Source: Pomphorhynchus laevis
Lineage: Eukaryota; Acanthocephala; Palaeacanthocephala; Echinorhynchida; Pomphorhynchidae
Direction: 5' to 3'
DNA: 64,000 bases
Assembly: GCA_012934845.2 (NCBI GenBank)
Contig: WNNJ02000496.1
Span: 31,995-95,994, forward strand
This document shows, piece after piece, positions 10,011-21,960 of this stretch (position 1 is the first letter of the stretch; each line of letters starts with the position of its first letter). A program made the position numbers and the translations under genes. The notes under the pieces are model-generated. The model was given only the letters and a program-made list of their open reading frames with translations. It ran no database searches and had not been told where the DNA came from.

Positions 10011-10345
10011 ATAAATAATAATTATTCATGACTTATGTTTTGACTCGATAGCAGATGAAATATCCAGATGACAATAAGTCAGTAGTTACAAAATCATAAA
10101 TAAAAGTTAAAAATTAAAAATATAATTAAAAAAATTATTATTAATATTAAATAATTATTAATAAATTTATATAATGAATTTCTATACTATTCATAAACTA
10201 TTATTACCTTAAAAAAGTTTGATAACTAATAAACATACAAAAATTTACAACTGTTCAAGCAAATTATTAAGAGTTAACTGTGTTACTTCTTACAATCTTA
10301 TACACACAAAAATAATAAACATACAATAACAAACCAAAAGACAAC

Positions 10346-13300
10346 ATGCTTAGAGGAAAGCCGGCAACAGAGCAAAAGTGCTGCTCTTACAACGGACAAG
10401 CGGTAGGATGCAAGGGGTGTCGCTGCTTTAAATCCGGAAATGCATGCCGCAATTGCGCGGCCCCTGAATGTTGTAATCGAGTAAGATCACAACGCGCAAG
10501 TCAATCCACAATCAGTCAGCACGGGTCAAATGTAGATCAGCTGACGTTGGGCGAATATGAAGGTGATCGTTTAAAACTAGCAGATCCTTACACCTGTAAA
10601 CTCGATCAGAATTTCAGAGAGATTATTACTTGGTGACCAAACTTATTCACGCTTCCATTTTGCACCGAAAGCAACGAGTTCATCGACTTACTTTGTGCGA
10701 AATACGAGACTGTTGCAAAGAAATTGGATGGTGAGGTATTTGCATTAAAGGAAGCGGCAATAATGTGTCATTGCATTTTACAAAGAATTCCTGCTAGAAA
10801 TGTATCAGTTATTCGAAAAACTTTAGAGTGCAGATTAAACATGTGGAAAAATGGCGAACTTGATGACCTCATCTGTGAAGCGCGTGCATTGCAAAGCAAG
10901 ATAATTGCTAATTCACGGACCAGACCGGCACAAAAACAGTGGCAAAAAACGATTCATCCGCCTTGTTAAATCAGGCGAAACGAAAGAAGCAATAAATTGT
11001 CTGGATCAGCAATGCCTAAATCAAAGTCCAGTCTACACACTTCTTGATGAGTTAAATGGACGCACTGTCGGGGATATATTAAACGATCTGCATCCAGGAG
11101 CCGCAATTTGTGAACGGGATGCGCTACTGCAGGCACCACTGGAGGACTGTGTGTATCATCATCCGGTTGAGTTCTCAGGTATAGACGCAAGAGAGATAGT
11201 CGTGGCTTCTCTGAGGAATCAAGGCAGTGCAGGACCTTCGGGAATTACCGCGCATGATTTCCAGCATATGATCAGCTCTTATAAGTCTCACTCTGCCGCT
11301 TTGGCTGAGAGTATTGCAATGTTAACTCGACGGATCGCAACGGAGCAGATAGATTTCTTTGTGGTTGAGGCGTTGGTGGCAAATCGTCTCGTTCCGCTAA
11401 ACAAGAACCCTGGAATCCGGCCTATAGGGGTTGGAGAGATATTAAGGCGAGTAATCATCAAAGCATTAATGAAAATTGTAAAACAACCTTTGCAAACCGT
11501 GGCGGACACTCAACAACTATGCGCCGCCCAAAGATCCGGTTTAGAATACACAATTCATTCTGCAACCAGCGCATTTCAATCAGACGATAACTTCGGAATT
11601 TTGACGGTCGATGCCGTAAATGCTTTTAACAGAGCTAGTCGCCAAGTTGCATTAGGCAACATATCATTTATTTGTCCAGCATTAGCCCAAGTCCTGCGAA
11701 ATACTTATGCTGGCACCACCTTGATGGCAACCGAAGAGGGTATCATTGGTGCTAATGAAGGCTTCACCCAGGGCGACCCGTTGTCCATAGCGGTTTTTGA
11801 CGCGTTATCCATTTCGTACATACGGCGTATACAGGGAAAAATCACACAAACGAAACAGAGATGGGATGCCGACGACAAAAATTTCGTAGGACCTGCCGGA
11901 GAATTGAAGAAAGTATTGGACATAATTGTGGAAATCGGACCTCAATATGGCTATATAGTTAACCCAGAAGAATCCAAGCTGCTTACACATTCCAACAATA
12001 TTGGCAAGTCAAAAATGCTCTTTGACCATGAGAAGATCTCAATCACTTGTGAAGGTATCAGGATGCTTGGCACACCTGTAGGTACGTTGGCTTACGTTGA
12101 ACAGGAGGTCAGACAAAAGGTACTTGGATGGTCTAACCAAGTAGATAAACTCAGCATGGCAGCGGATAGTGACGCTCACTCCACATATTTTGCATTTACC
12201 AGAGCATTACAATGTCGTTGGACACACCTAATGAGAACAACGAGATATTATAGCGATTGATTCACCACGCTAGCCGCATCGATCAATGATTTCGATGGTA
12301 AAGTTTACGACCACAGCTTGACGGAAGAGGATATGTCCATATTTGCTCTCCCTCCCCATATGGGCGGACTTGGAATCAGACATCCTGTTGTTGTTTCACA
12401 ATATGAGTATGAATCTTCAAAGCAATTGAGTAGCCCATTCGATACCACAGAATCACTTAATATTCGCGAACAATTGCAATCGGACGCTGCGGGTCAAATA
12501 AAGTGAGCCAACTTCAACCGGCACAAAGTATCTCGCTTGGTACTTGAGATGGACTAACCGAACATAAGTCATCTCCTGGAATATGCTTCACTCAAAGGGG
12601 CATCAAATTTGCTAACATCCCGTCCACTTGATGATTACGGACTTCATCTTACTACAACGGAGTTTCGCGACGCAATGTCTGTAAGGTACGCTTGGACCCC
12701 ATCTAAGATAGCCAAAAAAATGTATATGCAGGGAGGAGTTGAATAATGTTCATGCATTGTCATGTAAAATGGGCGGTTTATTGACGATACGCCATAATGA
12801 GATCCGCGACCTTGTATCAAAAGTACTCACATACGTGTGTTTTGAGGTCGCCACTGAGCCATATCTATCTGGTGTTCCTGATACAATAAGTTTCGACAAT
12901 GATGCGACAACTCGAAGACAGACGCATGTCCTGATATTGTGTGCAGTGGATTATTTGGTGGTAGGATTAAGCGTACGTTTTTTGACGTATGCATTTTCAA
13001 CGAAGGAGGTCCATCCTATATATCGCAATCGTCGGCTGCTTATTTCGAGTATCATGAGCAACGAAAGCGAAGCAAGTACGAGGAAAGGATACGTGAGGTT
13101 CATCACAGTACCTTCTGCCCATTAGTGTTTGCGTCGACCGGTGGTGCAGGCAGAGCAGCAAACGCAACTATACGTGTGTTAGCGACAAAGATCATCTAGA
13201 AACACAGGCCTGAATTTTCCAGCGTAATACCGTGGCTCCGTATGAAGATTGCAATTGCGCTCGCAAGGTCAATATCACAATGCTTCCGAGCACCGCGTTC

Positions 13301-13356
13301 CAAACTCAATGTACCGGTACATTCGGTCATAGACATTGAGTTGCAAATCGCAAAAT
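10346..13356 (+). mobile_element. RLE-type non-LTR retrotransposon, copy 2 (longest, decayed)
   Basis: This is the only copy that retains the N-terminal Cys-rich module: GCKGCRCFKSGNACRNC and APECCNR within the first 55 residues, probably a metal-binding nucleic-acid motif. The RT follows with GSAGPSGITAHDF, NPGIRPIGVGEILRRVI, a TVDAVNAFNRASRQ motif A and an EGFTQGDPLSIAVF motif B. The catalytic YADD is changed to DADD (RWDADDKNFVG), so the RT should be inactive. The C-terminal part keeps MGGLGIRHP, the remains of a zinc knuckle and RHNEIRDLV, then a scrambled nuclease domain to about 13340. Breaks include a TGA at 10634, a frameshift near 10910-10960, a TGA at 12258 where copy 3 has Trp, a stop at 12504 and several frameshifts after 12730. 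It lies antisense in a CLEC16A intron. Its 3' end is cut by, or abuts, the LINE that follows. Confidence 0.88.
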
Positions 13357-15120
13357 GATCATTCTTTCCCTACTACCCGTAGGGAAACATTTACTTTCCC
13401 TACTACACGTAGCCCCCTTGTACCCACTCTTCTCTTTAAATACTTCCCTCCCAGAACTATTCCACCTTCTTCCCGTTTCGTCTGATGAAATTTCTTCGGT
13501 TCTGCTGTCATTACCTAATAAAACCTCTCCTTCTGACCCAATTACCACTCACTTGCTTAAAAATATCTGCTCCTCTATCTCACCCATCCTAACAACATTG
13601 TTAAACTCGTCCATCCGTAGCCGTACATTTCCTTCCATCTGGAAATGCGCCACTGTTCGTCCTCTAATTAAAAAGCAATCCCTCGACTCCTCACTACCAT
13701 CTTCGTACCGTACAATCTCATTTCTCCCAACCATCTCTAAACTCCTTGAGCGTCTCGTTCTCAAGCAAGTTAATACATATCTCTTTTCCTCTAACTTGTT
13801 TCCTCCCTTCCAAGCCGCTTTTCGCTCTAATCACTCTACTAAAATTGCCTGTCTTAAAGTTTATAATGACTTACACATCTCGCGCGATCATAAATTATGT
13901 AGTGTCATAGTTTCTCTTGATCTATCGTCTGCTTTTGACATCGTCGATCACTCGATTCTTCTATATCGCCTTCGTCATGATTATGGCTTCTCTTTACCTA
14001 TTGTATCATGGTTTTCTTCATATCTATCAAACCGTACATTTCGCGTCTATTCTAACTCTTCTCTCTCACATCTTTCATCCATCCCGACCAGTGTTTCACA
14101 AGGCTCCGTATAAAGCCCTATGCTTTTCTCTCTTCTTCTCGGAGACTTGTCTTCGATTTCTCATAAATTTAACTTCCATGTTATGCAATATGCAGATGAC
14201 ATTCTCATCTATGCTCACGCACCTGCTTATCGTATTCATGATCTTAGTGTTTCTGCTTCCGACTGTCTTGTCTCAATTTCCAATCATCTTTCTGCCCTTC
14301 GCCTTTCTCTGAATCCTGATAAATCTAAAATTATGTGGATCCTACCTCGAAGCTTCGGCCCTTCCGTATCATTAAATTCTACAATTCTTCCTATCGTTGA
14401 TAATCTCGTTTTCCTAGGCTTTCATTTCGACAACCGAATTTCACTTAAACCTTTTGTTAGTGATAAAGTACGCTCATCTACCTTTATACTCTGCAATCTC
14501 CGTCAAGTTCGTAGATTGATCGATTTCCCTTCTTGTATGACTCTCATATCTTCTCTTCTTTTCTCAAGACTTGATTACTGTCTTAGTCTTTTTTTCAACT
14601 CACCTAAATCCACTCTTCTTCCTTTACAACGCATCATCAACGCTGCCGTCCGAGTTCTCCTCCGTCTTCGTCGTTTTGATCATACATCCCACTATCTTGT
14701 TTCTCTTGATTGGCCTACCATTTATTGTCGTGTACAAATTCGTCTTCTTATCATTGCTTTTCGCCTTATATCTTATCATACCCCTTCATTTCTCAACCTT
14801 CCTTTTCTCGACAATTCTCGTACTGTGTATTGTGCTCTGCGTTCCCGTAATTCCCTTCTTTTATATGTTCCAATCTACTCTACCTCTTTTGGCTTCCGCT
14901 CCTTCGTTGTGGCTGCTCCTCTCTTGTGGAATCAACCGCCTATTCATATCCGCCAATCAACATCTATTCCGTGCTTCACACGCCAAATCCAATTCCATTT
15001 CAACAATTAACTAATTATCTGTGACTTTTGATGTTCTTTTTTGTTTGTTAGAGGTCATGTAAGCGTGCAGTTTGCACGCATTTGCCACGTTAAATAAATT
15101 ATTGTATTATTATTATTTCC
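13357..15120 (+). mobile_element. CR1/L2-like LINE, 5'-truncated, RT region
   Basis: Two long overlapping frames (13355-14113 and 14120-15010) encode one RT. Motifs are KTSPSDPITTHLLKNI, YRTISFLPTISKLLERLVLK, the FQAAFRSNHST block, VSLDLSSAFDIVDHSILL (motif A), IPTSVSQGSV (motif B) and MQYADDILIYAH (catalytic YADD). A stop at 14111-14113 splits motif B from the rest, with a small frame shift across the junction. After the RT the protein runs to LLWNQPPIHIRQS. The 3' end is GCACGCATTTGCCACGTTAA followed by a short ATT-rich tail, as in many CR1/L2-group LINEs. The endonuclease domain and ORF1 are missing. The clade is judged only from motif style. Related copies lie at 105-395 and, reversed, 57324-58720. 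Confidence 0.85.
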
Positions 15121-15134
15121 TTTTAAACATATTG
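15121..15134 (+). repeat. 5' target-site duplication of RLE copy 3
   Basis: TTTTAAACATATTG occurs here and again, identically, at 18107-18120, directly beyond the 3' end of the element. A 14-bp direct repeat at both ends fits a target-site duplication and fixes the element's limits. Confidence 0.75.
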
Positions 15135-18106
15135 ACCGCTGCCAGTCGCGATTTACTCAATGATCGCCCGTCCGCTGAAAGGATGCCATGCAGCTATGAA
15201 GATTCTATTAATTTTATGTACAACAAAGTCATTCTTTGGAAACCGAATCTACTATCTTTACCCATTTGCCAAACTAGCAATCGGTTCATAGACTCTTTGG
15301 CTTCGAGGTACTTGGATGTTGGTGAGGGTACTGCAAATGAAGGTATCGCGCTTAAAGAAGTTACACTTATTTGTCAGCTCATACTGCAGCGAATCCCATC
15401 CCGAAAAGCCGCAGTTATTCGGAAAACCCTAGAGAGGCGTACTCAAATGTGGGCAGATGAACAAATCCATGAATTATTTGAACAGGCTTTTGCTCTGCAA
15501 CAGAAAGTAGTTCACGGCTTGACGAAGAGTGTTCATATTACAAATCAAAATGAGAGTGGAGTGTTCTCTAGGCTGATGCAGTCTGGAAAGACACATTCCG
15601 CTATTCGGACGTTAGATTCTCAATATGCGTCTCTGCCTCTACTCAAACTGACGATGAGATTGATGGAGTAACTAAATACGATATCTTATTGGACTTACAC
15701 TCGCTAGGAAAGCCTATCCATAAAGACTCAATCCTGAATGTTCCTCTACCAGGTTACATGCCTCATCACGCTGTTGTGTTCTCTGCAATCGATGGGCAGA
15801 TCATACTTAAAGCAGCAATGAGGACTCACGGCTGCGCTGGTCCATCTGGAGTGGATGCTGTTGCTTTCAGACGAATGATCAGTTCATGTAGTCCTCATTC
15901 ACGAAAACTAGCAGACGCCATTGCCTCTTTTGCAATTCGGATAGCAAGTAAACGTGTTGACCCATCTATTCTGGATGCTTTTACAGTAAGTCGTCTTGTG
16001 GCTCTTGATAAGAACCCAGGCGTGCGCCCTATTGGCATAGGAGAGATAGTTCGCCGTATTGTGGGAAAGGTAATTATGAGCTTAATAGGAAAGGATCTTC
16101 AGGCAGTGTCTGGGCATGTTCAAATGTGTAGTGGACAGCGCGGTGGAATGGAGTACATCATACACAGAGTTTCCGAGACTATCACGGTCAATGATCAGTA
16201 TGTGTTAATTTCCGTGGATGCAAAGAACGCATTCAATACGGCAAATCGGAAGGTTGTACTAGCTAACGTTCCTTTTATTTGTCCTGCTCTTGAGTGTATT
16301 CTGCATAATACGTATTCAGAGCCGTCAAAGTTAGTGTGTTGTGGCCGTTCTTTGCGATCCCAAGAAGGATTTACACAAGGGGATCCTCTAGCTATGGCTG
16401 CTTTTGCAGTGTCCTCGCTGGCAATTATTCATCGAATTCGCGAGTCGGTTCCGCACGTAAGTCAGTATTGGTATGCGGACGACGCAAATTTTATGGGGTC
16501 GTTAGAGGACGTTGCTCGAGGTTGGGACCTACTCGAATCATTTGGTTATCAGCATGGCTACTTTGTTAACGCCAATAAATCAATTGTGATGATTCATTCT
16601 GAACAGCTAGAAGAAACCGAAAAACGATTTGAAAAATACAACGTTCGTATTGAGACAAGGGGTGTCAAACTGCTAGGATCACCTGTTGGAGACGCCGAAT
16701 TTGTCAAGAATATGAGTGGTGAGCTCATATCCAAATGGTCTTGTTTGATCAGGAAACTTGCCAACGCGGCAAAGCATGATGCTAAGTCAGCATATGTCGC
16801 CTTTGTCAAAGCCTGTCAATCAAAGTGGTTACATTTATGCAGGACAACCCAATGTGATCCAGGTTGGTTCTCTGAAATTAGACAGCTAATATTTGGGCAG
16901 TTCGCTTTCGATGTATTTGGGCACACACTGGACGAAACTGAGCAGTTGATTTGTAGTCTCCCTTTGAGTTTCGGAGGTAGGGGGTTTCGAGATCCTTGCG
17001 TAGACGCTCCATACGTGCTGAACGCGTCAAAACGCTTGTGCAGAGCTTTTGACCAGTCGGATAATATTCTCGAAGTAGATAGGCTACAAACCCAAGCTCT
17101 GAAAGATATTGCTAGCGACAACAGATTACGTTCTGCTTCACTATTGGTTGGTTTACGTGAAGGTGCTTCAATTCAAACAGTCAAGCTTTTACAGTATGCA
17201 TCGGTCAAAGGGGCTTCAAGTTGACTTCAAACGAGTCCTCTTAAAGCTTCTGGATTTAACATGACAAAATTCGAATTTCATGATTCGGTTGCTGCAAGGT
17301 ATAACTGATCATTATCTAGTCTACCGAAAAAGTGCGAATGTGGAGATGATATCTGTCTAACTCATGCATTGTCGTGCAAAAGAGGGACTCTCCCAATTAT
17401 TCGTCACAATGAGGTAAGAGATGTTTTGGCCTCCGCCTTATCTGAAATATGCAACGGCGTCGGGACTGAACCCGCACTTCAGCCCGTTACAAATGACTTT
17501 GTATTTCAGTGCTCGACCACAGTTCGGGGAAAAGATGCTCATCCTGATATTGTATGCGGCAGTTTATTCGATGGTAGGTTGGAGCGGACATTCATAGATG
17601 TCTGCGTCTTCAACAACTTGGCTCCTTCTTATCACCTAAGGACTGTCGATGCAAGTTTCGAATACCACGAGAATCAAAAAAGAGCAAAGTATCAGGAACG
17701 GATTAGTGAGATTGAACACTTGTCTTTCATACCGTTTGTCCTGGCAGCTACTGGAGGCTTTGGTCCGACAGCGAAACGGTTGATGCAGACAATCGCTGCA
17801 AGGATGTCCTCCAAACTGCAACGAAGCTATAGCGATATGATTTCGCTTATACGAACACGATTCAGCATAACTCTCGCGCGTTCTATTTCTTGCTGCATGC
17901 GGGCTCTACGATCACGAATCGGTGAATTTACTCGGTCCATGGGGAACGCGGTGACTGGAATAGCTTCAATTGGATGAATGCATTATTTTTTTCTTTTCTT
18001 TCTACGTTGAAATGTTTCATAACTTTTGTACATTTACGAATTATGACAGTAGTGGCCCATTTGAGGGAACCTTATTTTCTGTACATTCGGAATAAATATT
18101 ATATTA
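15135..18106 (+). mobile_element. RLE-type non-LTR retrotransposon, copy 3 (best preserved RT and nuclease)
   Basis: The element is 2,972 bp, flanked by 14-bp target-site duplications, and 5'-truncated so that the Cys-rich module is absent. In order it encodes the conserved upstream region (SRKAAVIRKTLERRTQMW), GCAGPSGVDAVAFRRMI, KNPGVRPIGIGEIVRRIVGK, motif A SVDAKNAFNTANRK, motif B EGFTQGDPLAMAAFA, catalytic YWYADDANFMG and LLGSPVGDAEFVK. A CCHC knuckle follows (KCECGDDICLTHALSCKRG), then IRHNEVRDVL and the nuclease core GKDAHPDIVCG...RTFIDVCVFN with a later ENQKRAKYQERI. A frameshift lies near 15640-15690. In-frame TGA codons lie at 17222 and 17306, the second where copy 2 keeps Trp. The 3' part has a polyadenylation-like AATAAA at 18091. 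It probably inserted beside the LINE tail after that LINE was in place. It is antisense to the CLEC16A homologue. Confidence 0.9.
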
Positions 18107-18120
18107 TTTTAAACATATTG
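18107..18120 (+). repeat. 3' target-site duplication of RLE copy 3
   Basis: This is the second copy of TTTTAAACATATTG. It follows the element's AT-rich 3' end directly and is identical to 15121-15134. Confidence 0.75.
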
Positions 18121-18240
18121 TGAATACCAAATATGTTGATTTCCATTTGCGGGAACTTCAAATGTAAATTTATTGAAATAATAATTTTTTACTTAAAAAT
18201 TTAAATAAAAAAAATTATAAAAAATAATTATTAATAATAA

Positions 18241-18670
18241 TATTTACTCAGTTATATAATTTATCATATAACAACTAAGTTTACGTATTCTATACTACAA
18301 ATAAAAATAAAGATAAATAGTTATAAATCATAAATTTAAAATATGGGATTTTATACAATATATATAAATAAAAATAAAGATAAATAAAATAAGTAATTAA
18401 ATTATTTCACATATTTGATATTCCATATCAAATATGTTTCGATATACTTAGGTATATTGTAATGATAATTTAATGACATAATGTCATTATTTCGTGCTAT
18501 TTATTATGATAAAGCATTCTCTCATTCTGTTTCTATTGTGCTCGATAATCAGATCAGATAACGAATTCTACGTATTTTATATCATATATAAATTAAAAAT
18601 AAAGATAAATAATAAATAACTATATAAGAGTTTATACAGTTTATATTTATATCAAGTTAAAATTTTATAT
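18241..18670 (+). repeat. Dispersed AT-rich repeat, direct copy at 34596-35045
   Basis: About 430 bp are repeated nearly unchanged in the same orientation at 34596-35045. Shared landmarks are CATATAACAACTAA, AAATATGGGATTTTATACAA, TTCGATATACTTAGGTATAT, GACATAATGTCATTATTTCG and CAGATCAGATAACGAATTCT. It belongs to the family marked by GATCAGATAACTGAGTCTAC. Non-coding. Confidence 0.85.
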
Positions 18671-18807
18671 TGAAATTTAGAATAAATTACAATAATTAAA
18701 TAAAATAATCGTTGAATAAAATAAATAAAACAAATTGATTAATTAAATATATTTCTGAGATTATAAAACTCTACTAAAAAAATCAAAAAATCTTTAAACT
18801 AGCAAAC

Positions 18808-19449
18808 CTGGTCGTAAAACAGATTCATTGTATTGGCATTGAGCTTAAACGAAAGCACTTTTAATAAGGCAATGTAGTAGGAAAGTATTTCATCATCGTT
18901 TAAATCAAAGTCATGGGTGATAACAGAATTAACATAGTTGTTCGACATAATATATACTAAAACTAACAATTGTCTTTCACCAGGCGGTATTTAACAATAG
19001 CTTACACAACGCGGTATCATTACTTAAATTTTCAAACAAAATATGCAATGATTGCAAAATTTGAGTAGGCAGTGAAGATTCTTTGCTTTGCTTCGCATAC
19101 AATAGAAATTGTGAAAGAATTTGCTTCTCTAGAAAAAAACTGTTAGTATGTAGTCATTTATGTAATAAAGGCATATATTATTAACATACTCAAAAATCGA
19201 AGAGTCATTTTGATCACCCCATACGACGATTTCGGAGATCGATCGTATGCTTTCGATTAAAATCGGAAGATTTTCATTAGTAACCAGACGGTTTCGCAAT
19301 AGAACATTATAATGGTTTCTGCGGAATAAAACAAAATTGTCAATTTACAAAAATAAATCTACCAACCTTAAGCTTTCGAGTGAATGCAAGGTAGTTGTGT
19401 TCTGTCGCATAAAATGAACGAAAAAGTTTTTCACTCTGTCTACGGACAT
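18808..19449 (-). CDS. CLEC16A: CLEC16A homologue, coding exons 1-4 (FPL domain)
   Basis: The four exons are 19367-19449, 19190-19318, 19006-19139 and 18808-18956. All have GT-AG borders and compatible phases (introns 2, 2, 1 and 0). The start is the ATG at 19449. The joined protein reads MSVDRVKNFFVHFMRQN, RNHYNVLLRNRLVTNENL, ESIRSISEIVVWGDQNDSSI, FDFFLEKQILSQFLLYAKQ, LQSLHILFENLSNDTALLY and IMSNNYVNSVITHDFDLNDD. Human CLEC16A has IWGDQNDSSVFDFFLEK and LLSNNYVNSIIVHKFDF at the same places, as I recall it. The family acts on endosomes and lysosomes in autophagy, and in mammals with the mitophagy ligase Nrdp1. The acceptor of exon 3 (CAG before a T-run) was chosen because it restores DFFLEK. 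Introns 1-3 are 48-50 nt, while intron 4 is 11.3 kb. Confidence 0.93.
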
Positions 19450-19739
19450 TTATAAAAACCTATCTACAAAAATGTACTAATTTAGTAATTCTTGATCATG
19501 TAATAGAAAATCATTACAGATAAAATATATTTTAGGCTAGTAGAGTTTGCAAGGTCATTGTAACGAGCTATTTCAAAAGACAATTCTGACTCAAGTCAAA
19601 AAATATAAACTAAGAATTATGCACTTCAAGACGACTATTAATTCCAGGATGATGTAGTGGAGAGCATACCGCTTTAACATTACCGCTGTCTTTGCTATTT
19701 TAAAATTTAATGTAGTTCGCAGTTTTGTGTAATTGATTA

Positions 19740-21960
19740 TTCCTTTCAGCTTATCTTACTTCCAGACGCTTCAATACAATTTGGGCGTTGCGAATAATTC
19801 CATCTAGTGATGACATAATAAATGAATGAAATTGTGCTATTCCAATAGCTACAATGCGTTCTCCGTTTTTAGCACATTTTCGCTTTTCGTGGTATAAATA
19901 TGCGTTCATCCAGTCAGGTGAATATGACGATGCCAAATGGTTAAAAGGCCATCCTGTCACCGAAAATGGCATTACAAGCTATGTAATGCGCTTTTCAATG
20001 TGCATTTTGTTTGCATGCAATAGAACTTTCAAACTCTAGATTTTAAGGAACAGCTTTCAATTGAGGTTTAATAGCTACTTCACAACTAACATTGGGAAGT
20101 TCATAGGCTACGAAATCACAAAGATATTTTGTCTAATGAAAGGCAACCCTCCAGTTTGTAAAACCAACACATGTCTTACACAGAATTGTTCACCACAGAC
20201 GCATACTCCTTGGTGCATATTTTGGTAAGCAATTATAACGTAATGCTATAACATCATATAGTGCAAGTTTCGTCATCATACGACAACACGACTTTACAGG
20301 ATCAACAGAGAGCTATGAAGACGCTCCGTATCATAAGCGAATTTTATTATTTAAATTTATGCCTCGCATATTTATCTTACTCATTTCTAATCAAAGATAC
20401 AAAGTCGATTTGTATTATTAATAGGTCATCTCCTATTAATTCATCAATTAACGACTGCCACATTTGTTTTGATCTAGTATATTCTAATTCTGGGGGAATC
20501 AGCTGGGCCATTTATTTCAATTCCACTAAATAAAGCATCTTAGAAGATGCTTTATTACTCTATGAATATAGTCATCCATAGGCCTAGAATGAAGGGTAAA
20601 ACGCTGTAGAATATAACCATAGACAAATGTGCGAAGATGATACTCGGCGTTTTGCTAGTATAATGTATATAGTTCGATCAGAATTGCATTAATTGCGCAA
20701 AGGCTATATAAGCAATATGCGGATCACATCGGTTACATCTGACAATCGTTGTAAGACATCGCACCACTTATTGACCTTTTTGGTAATGATGCGATCCACT
20801 AAGCTATCATCTTCAACTGATGATCCATTCGTTATTTACTAATTTTGATCGTTCTTAATTAAAAATCTCGATAGATTTAGACGGATTACTATGATGTACG
20901 TGAATATTGTATTTCATATTATTTACAAAATATCCATATTTTGGATCAATTTTACATATTAAAGTCAATACTTTAGTTTTTACCAAAATGTACGAGGATA
21001 TTGCATTTCTTCTTATTTACGAAATATCCATAATATATAATGATCCATTATATTCGTGCTATATCTTTTTCAAATCATTTACGATTGGCACAGATGTCAC
21101 AGTAAATGCAATCATCGCCATCCTATTGGCCGTTGTAAAACCTTTTTCTGAAAGAATTATATTGTCGACATAAAGCAAGCCATAATGGCCATTTATATTG
21201 TGTAAAAAATAAATAATGAAGAACACACTCTGTCAATATTTGTAAGAGTAATCTGTAACTAATTAGTTAAGAAGCATTACTGACATCAAGTTGCAGAAGG
21301 GCCATTTCATTGTCTTTCTCTAAAACTTGACGAATCGAATAAACAGTTTCTTCAACTCCGGAGCGTTGTCCGGCACATTGTTGATCCTAAGCAGATAACC
21401 ATTTGAAGATCTTTGTTTATATATTTGTAAGAACCTTTCTTACTATCCGACGATCTACTCCGACAGTGCCGATAGGTCTGATGCCTGATTTTTATCAAAA
21501 GGTATAAGACGACATGTTCTAATAATTTAAGGTATATAGGATCAATAGCTTTAGTTGCAATTCTGACGGTAACGGCTACTAATCCAGATGCCATGCCTGT
21601 CGAGGCAGTCTGAACGAACACAGAATGCGCTGTCATGACTTATAATCATTACTAACAAAACCAGCAGCCTCATGAGTTCGTCGAGCTGCATTGACAATAT
21701 CATGTATGCTAATATTTTGAAGCAAATAGCACGATGTTCAATTATATTTACAAACGGATTGCCAAGAGTTGCGTAGTTGTGTCCTGCGCAATTGCGACTA
21801 GAAAGGATAAAGTTTATTTAATTTTTGGCACACCGTCATGTTGCCTACTGAGTCATTCAAGGACATTACACTACAAACTTCTAAAACTTCCGTCACTTAC
21901 GAAGCGCATAGCCGACTCGTTATGCCAAGACTTATAGATATACATTGTTTAATCCATTGC
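19740..21960 (-). mobile_element. RLE-type non-LTR retrotransposon, copy 4, heavily decayed
   Basis: On the minus strand two islands align with copy 3. One at about 21640-21350 reads MASGLVAVTVRIATKAIDP, against ADAIASFAIRIASKRVDPS in copy 3, and leads into remnants of the RPIG block. The other at 19970-19751 reads YHEKRKCAKNGERIVAIGI...RNAQIVLKRLEV, against YHENQKRAKYQERISEIEHL...TAKRLMQ in the endonuclease part of copy 3. Order and spacing suit a full-size element of about 2.2 kb from RT to nuclease. It has many stops and frameshifts. It lies just upstream of the CLEC16A homologue's first coding exon, in the same orientation as the gene. Confidence 0.6.
20529..20556. repeat. Perfect 12-bp hairpin
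   Basis: AATAAAGCATCT and AGATGCTTTATT are separated by four bases. This is one of several unrelated perfect short hairpins in the window. Confidence 0.8.

Noticed and set aside
16594-17121. Minus-strand frames of 71 and 101 codons
   Set aside because: They mirror the well-conserved plus-strand RT of the third RLE copy.
12258-17308. UGA read as tryptophan
   Set aside because: TGA stands where the sister copy has Trp at 12258 and 17306. But TGA also occurs at 10634 and 17222 at other residues, TAA and TAG stops are present as well, and the host exons use TGG. Simple G-to-A decay explains it.
20529-20556. Bacterial-type transcription terminator
   Set aside because: The hairpin is AT-rich with little T-tract. 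The genome has spliced genes and no bacterial features, so it was listed as a hairpin only.
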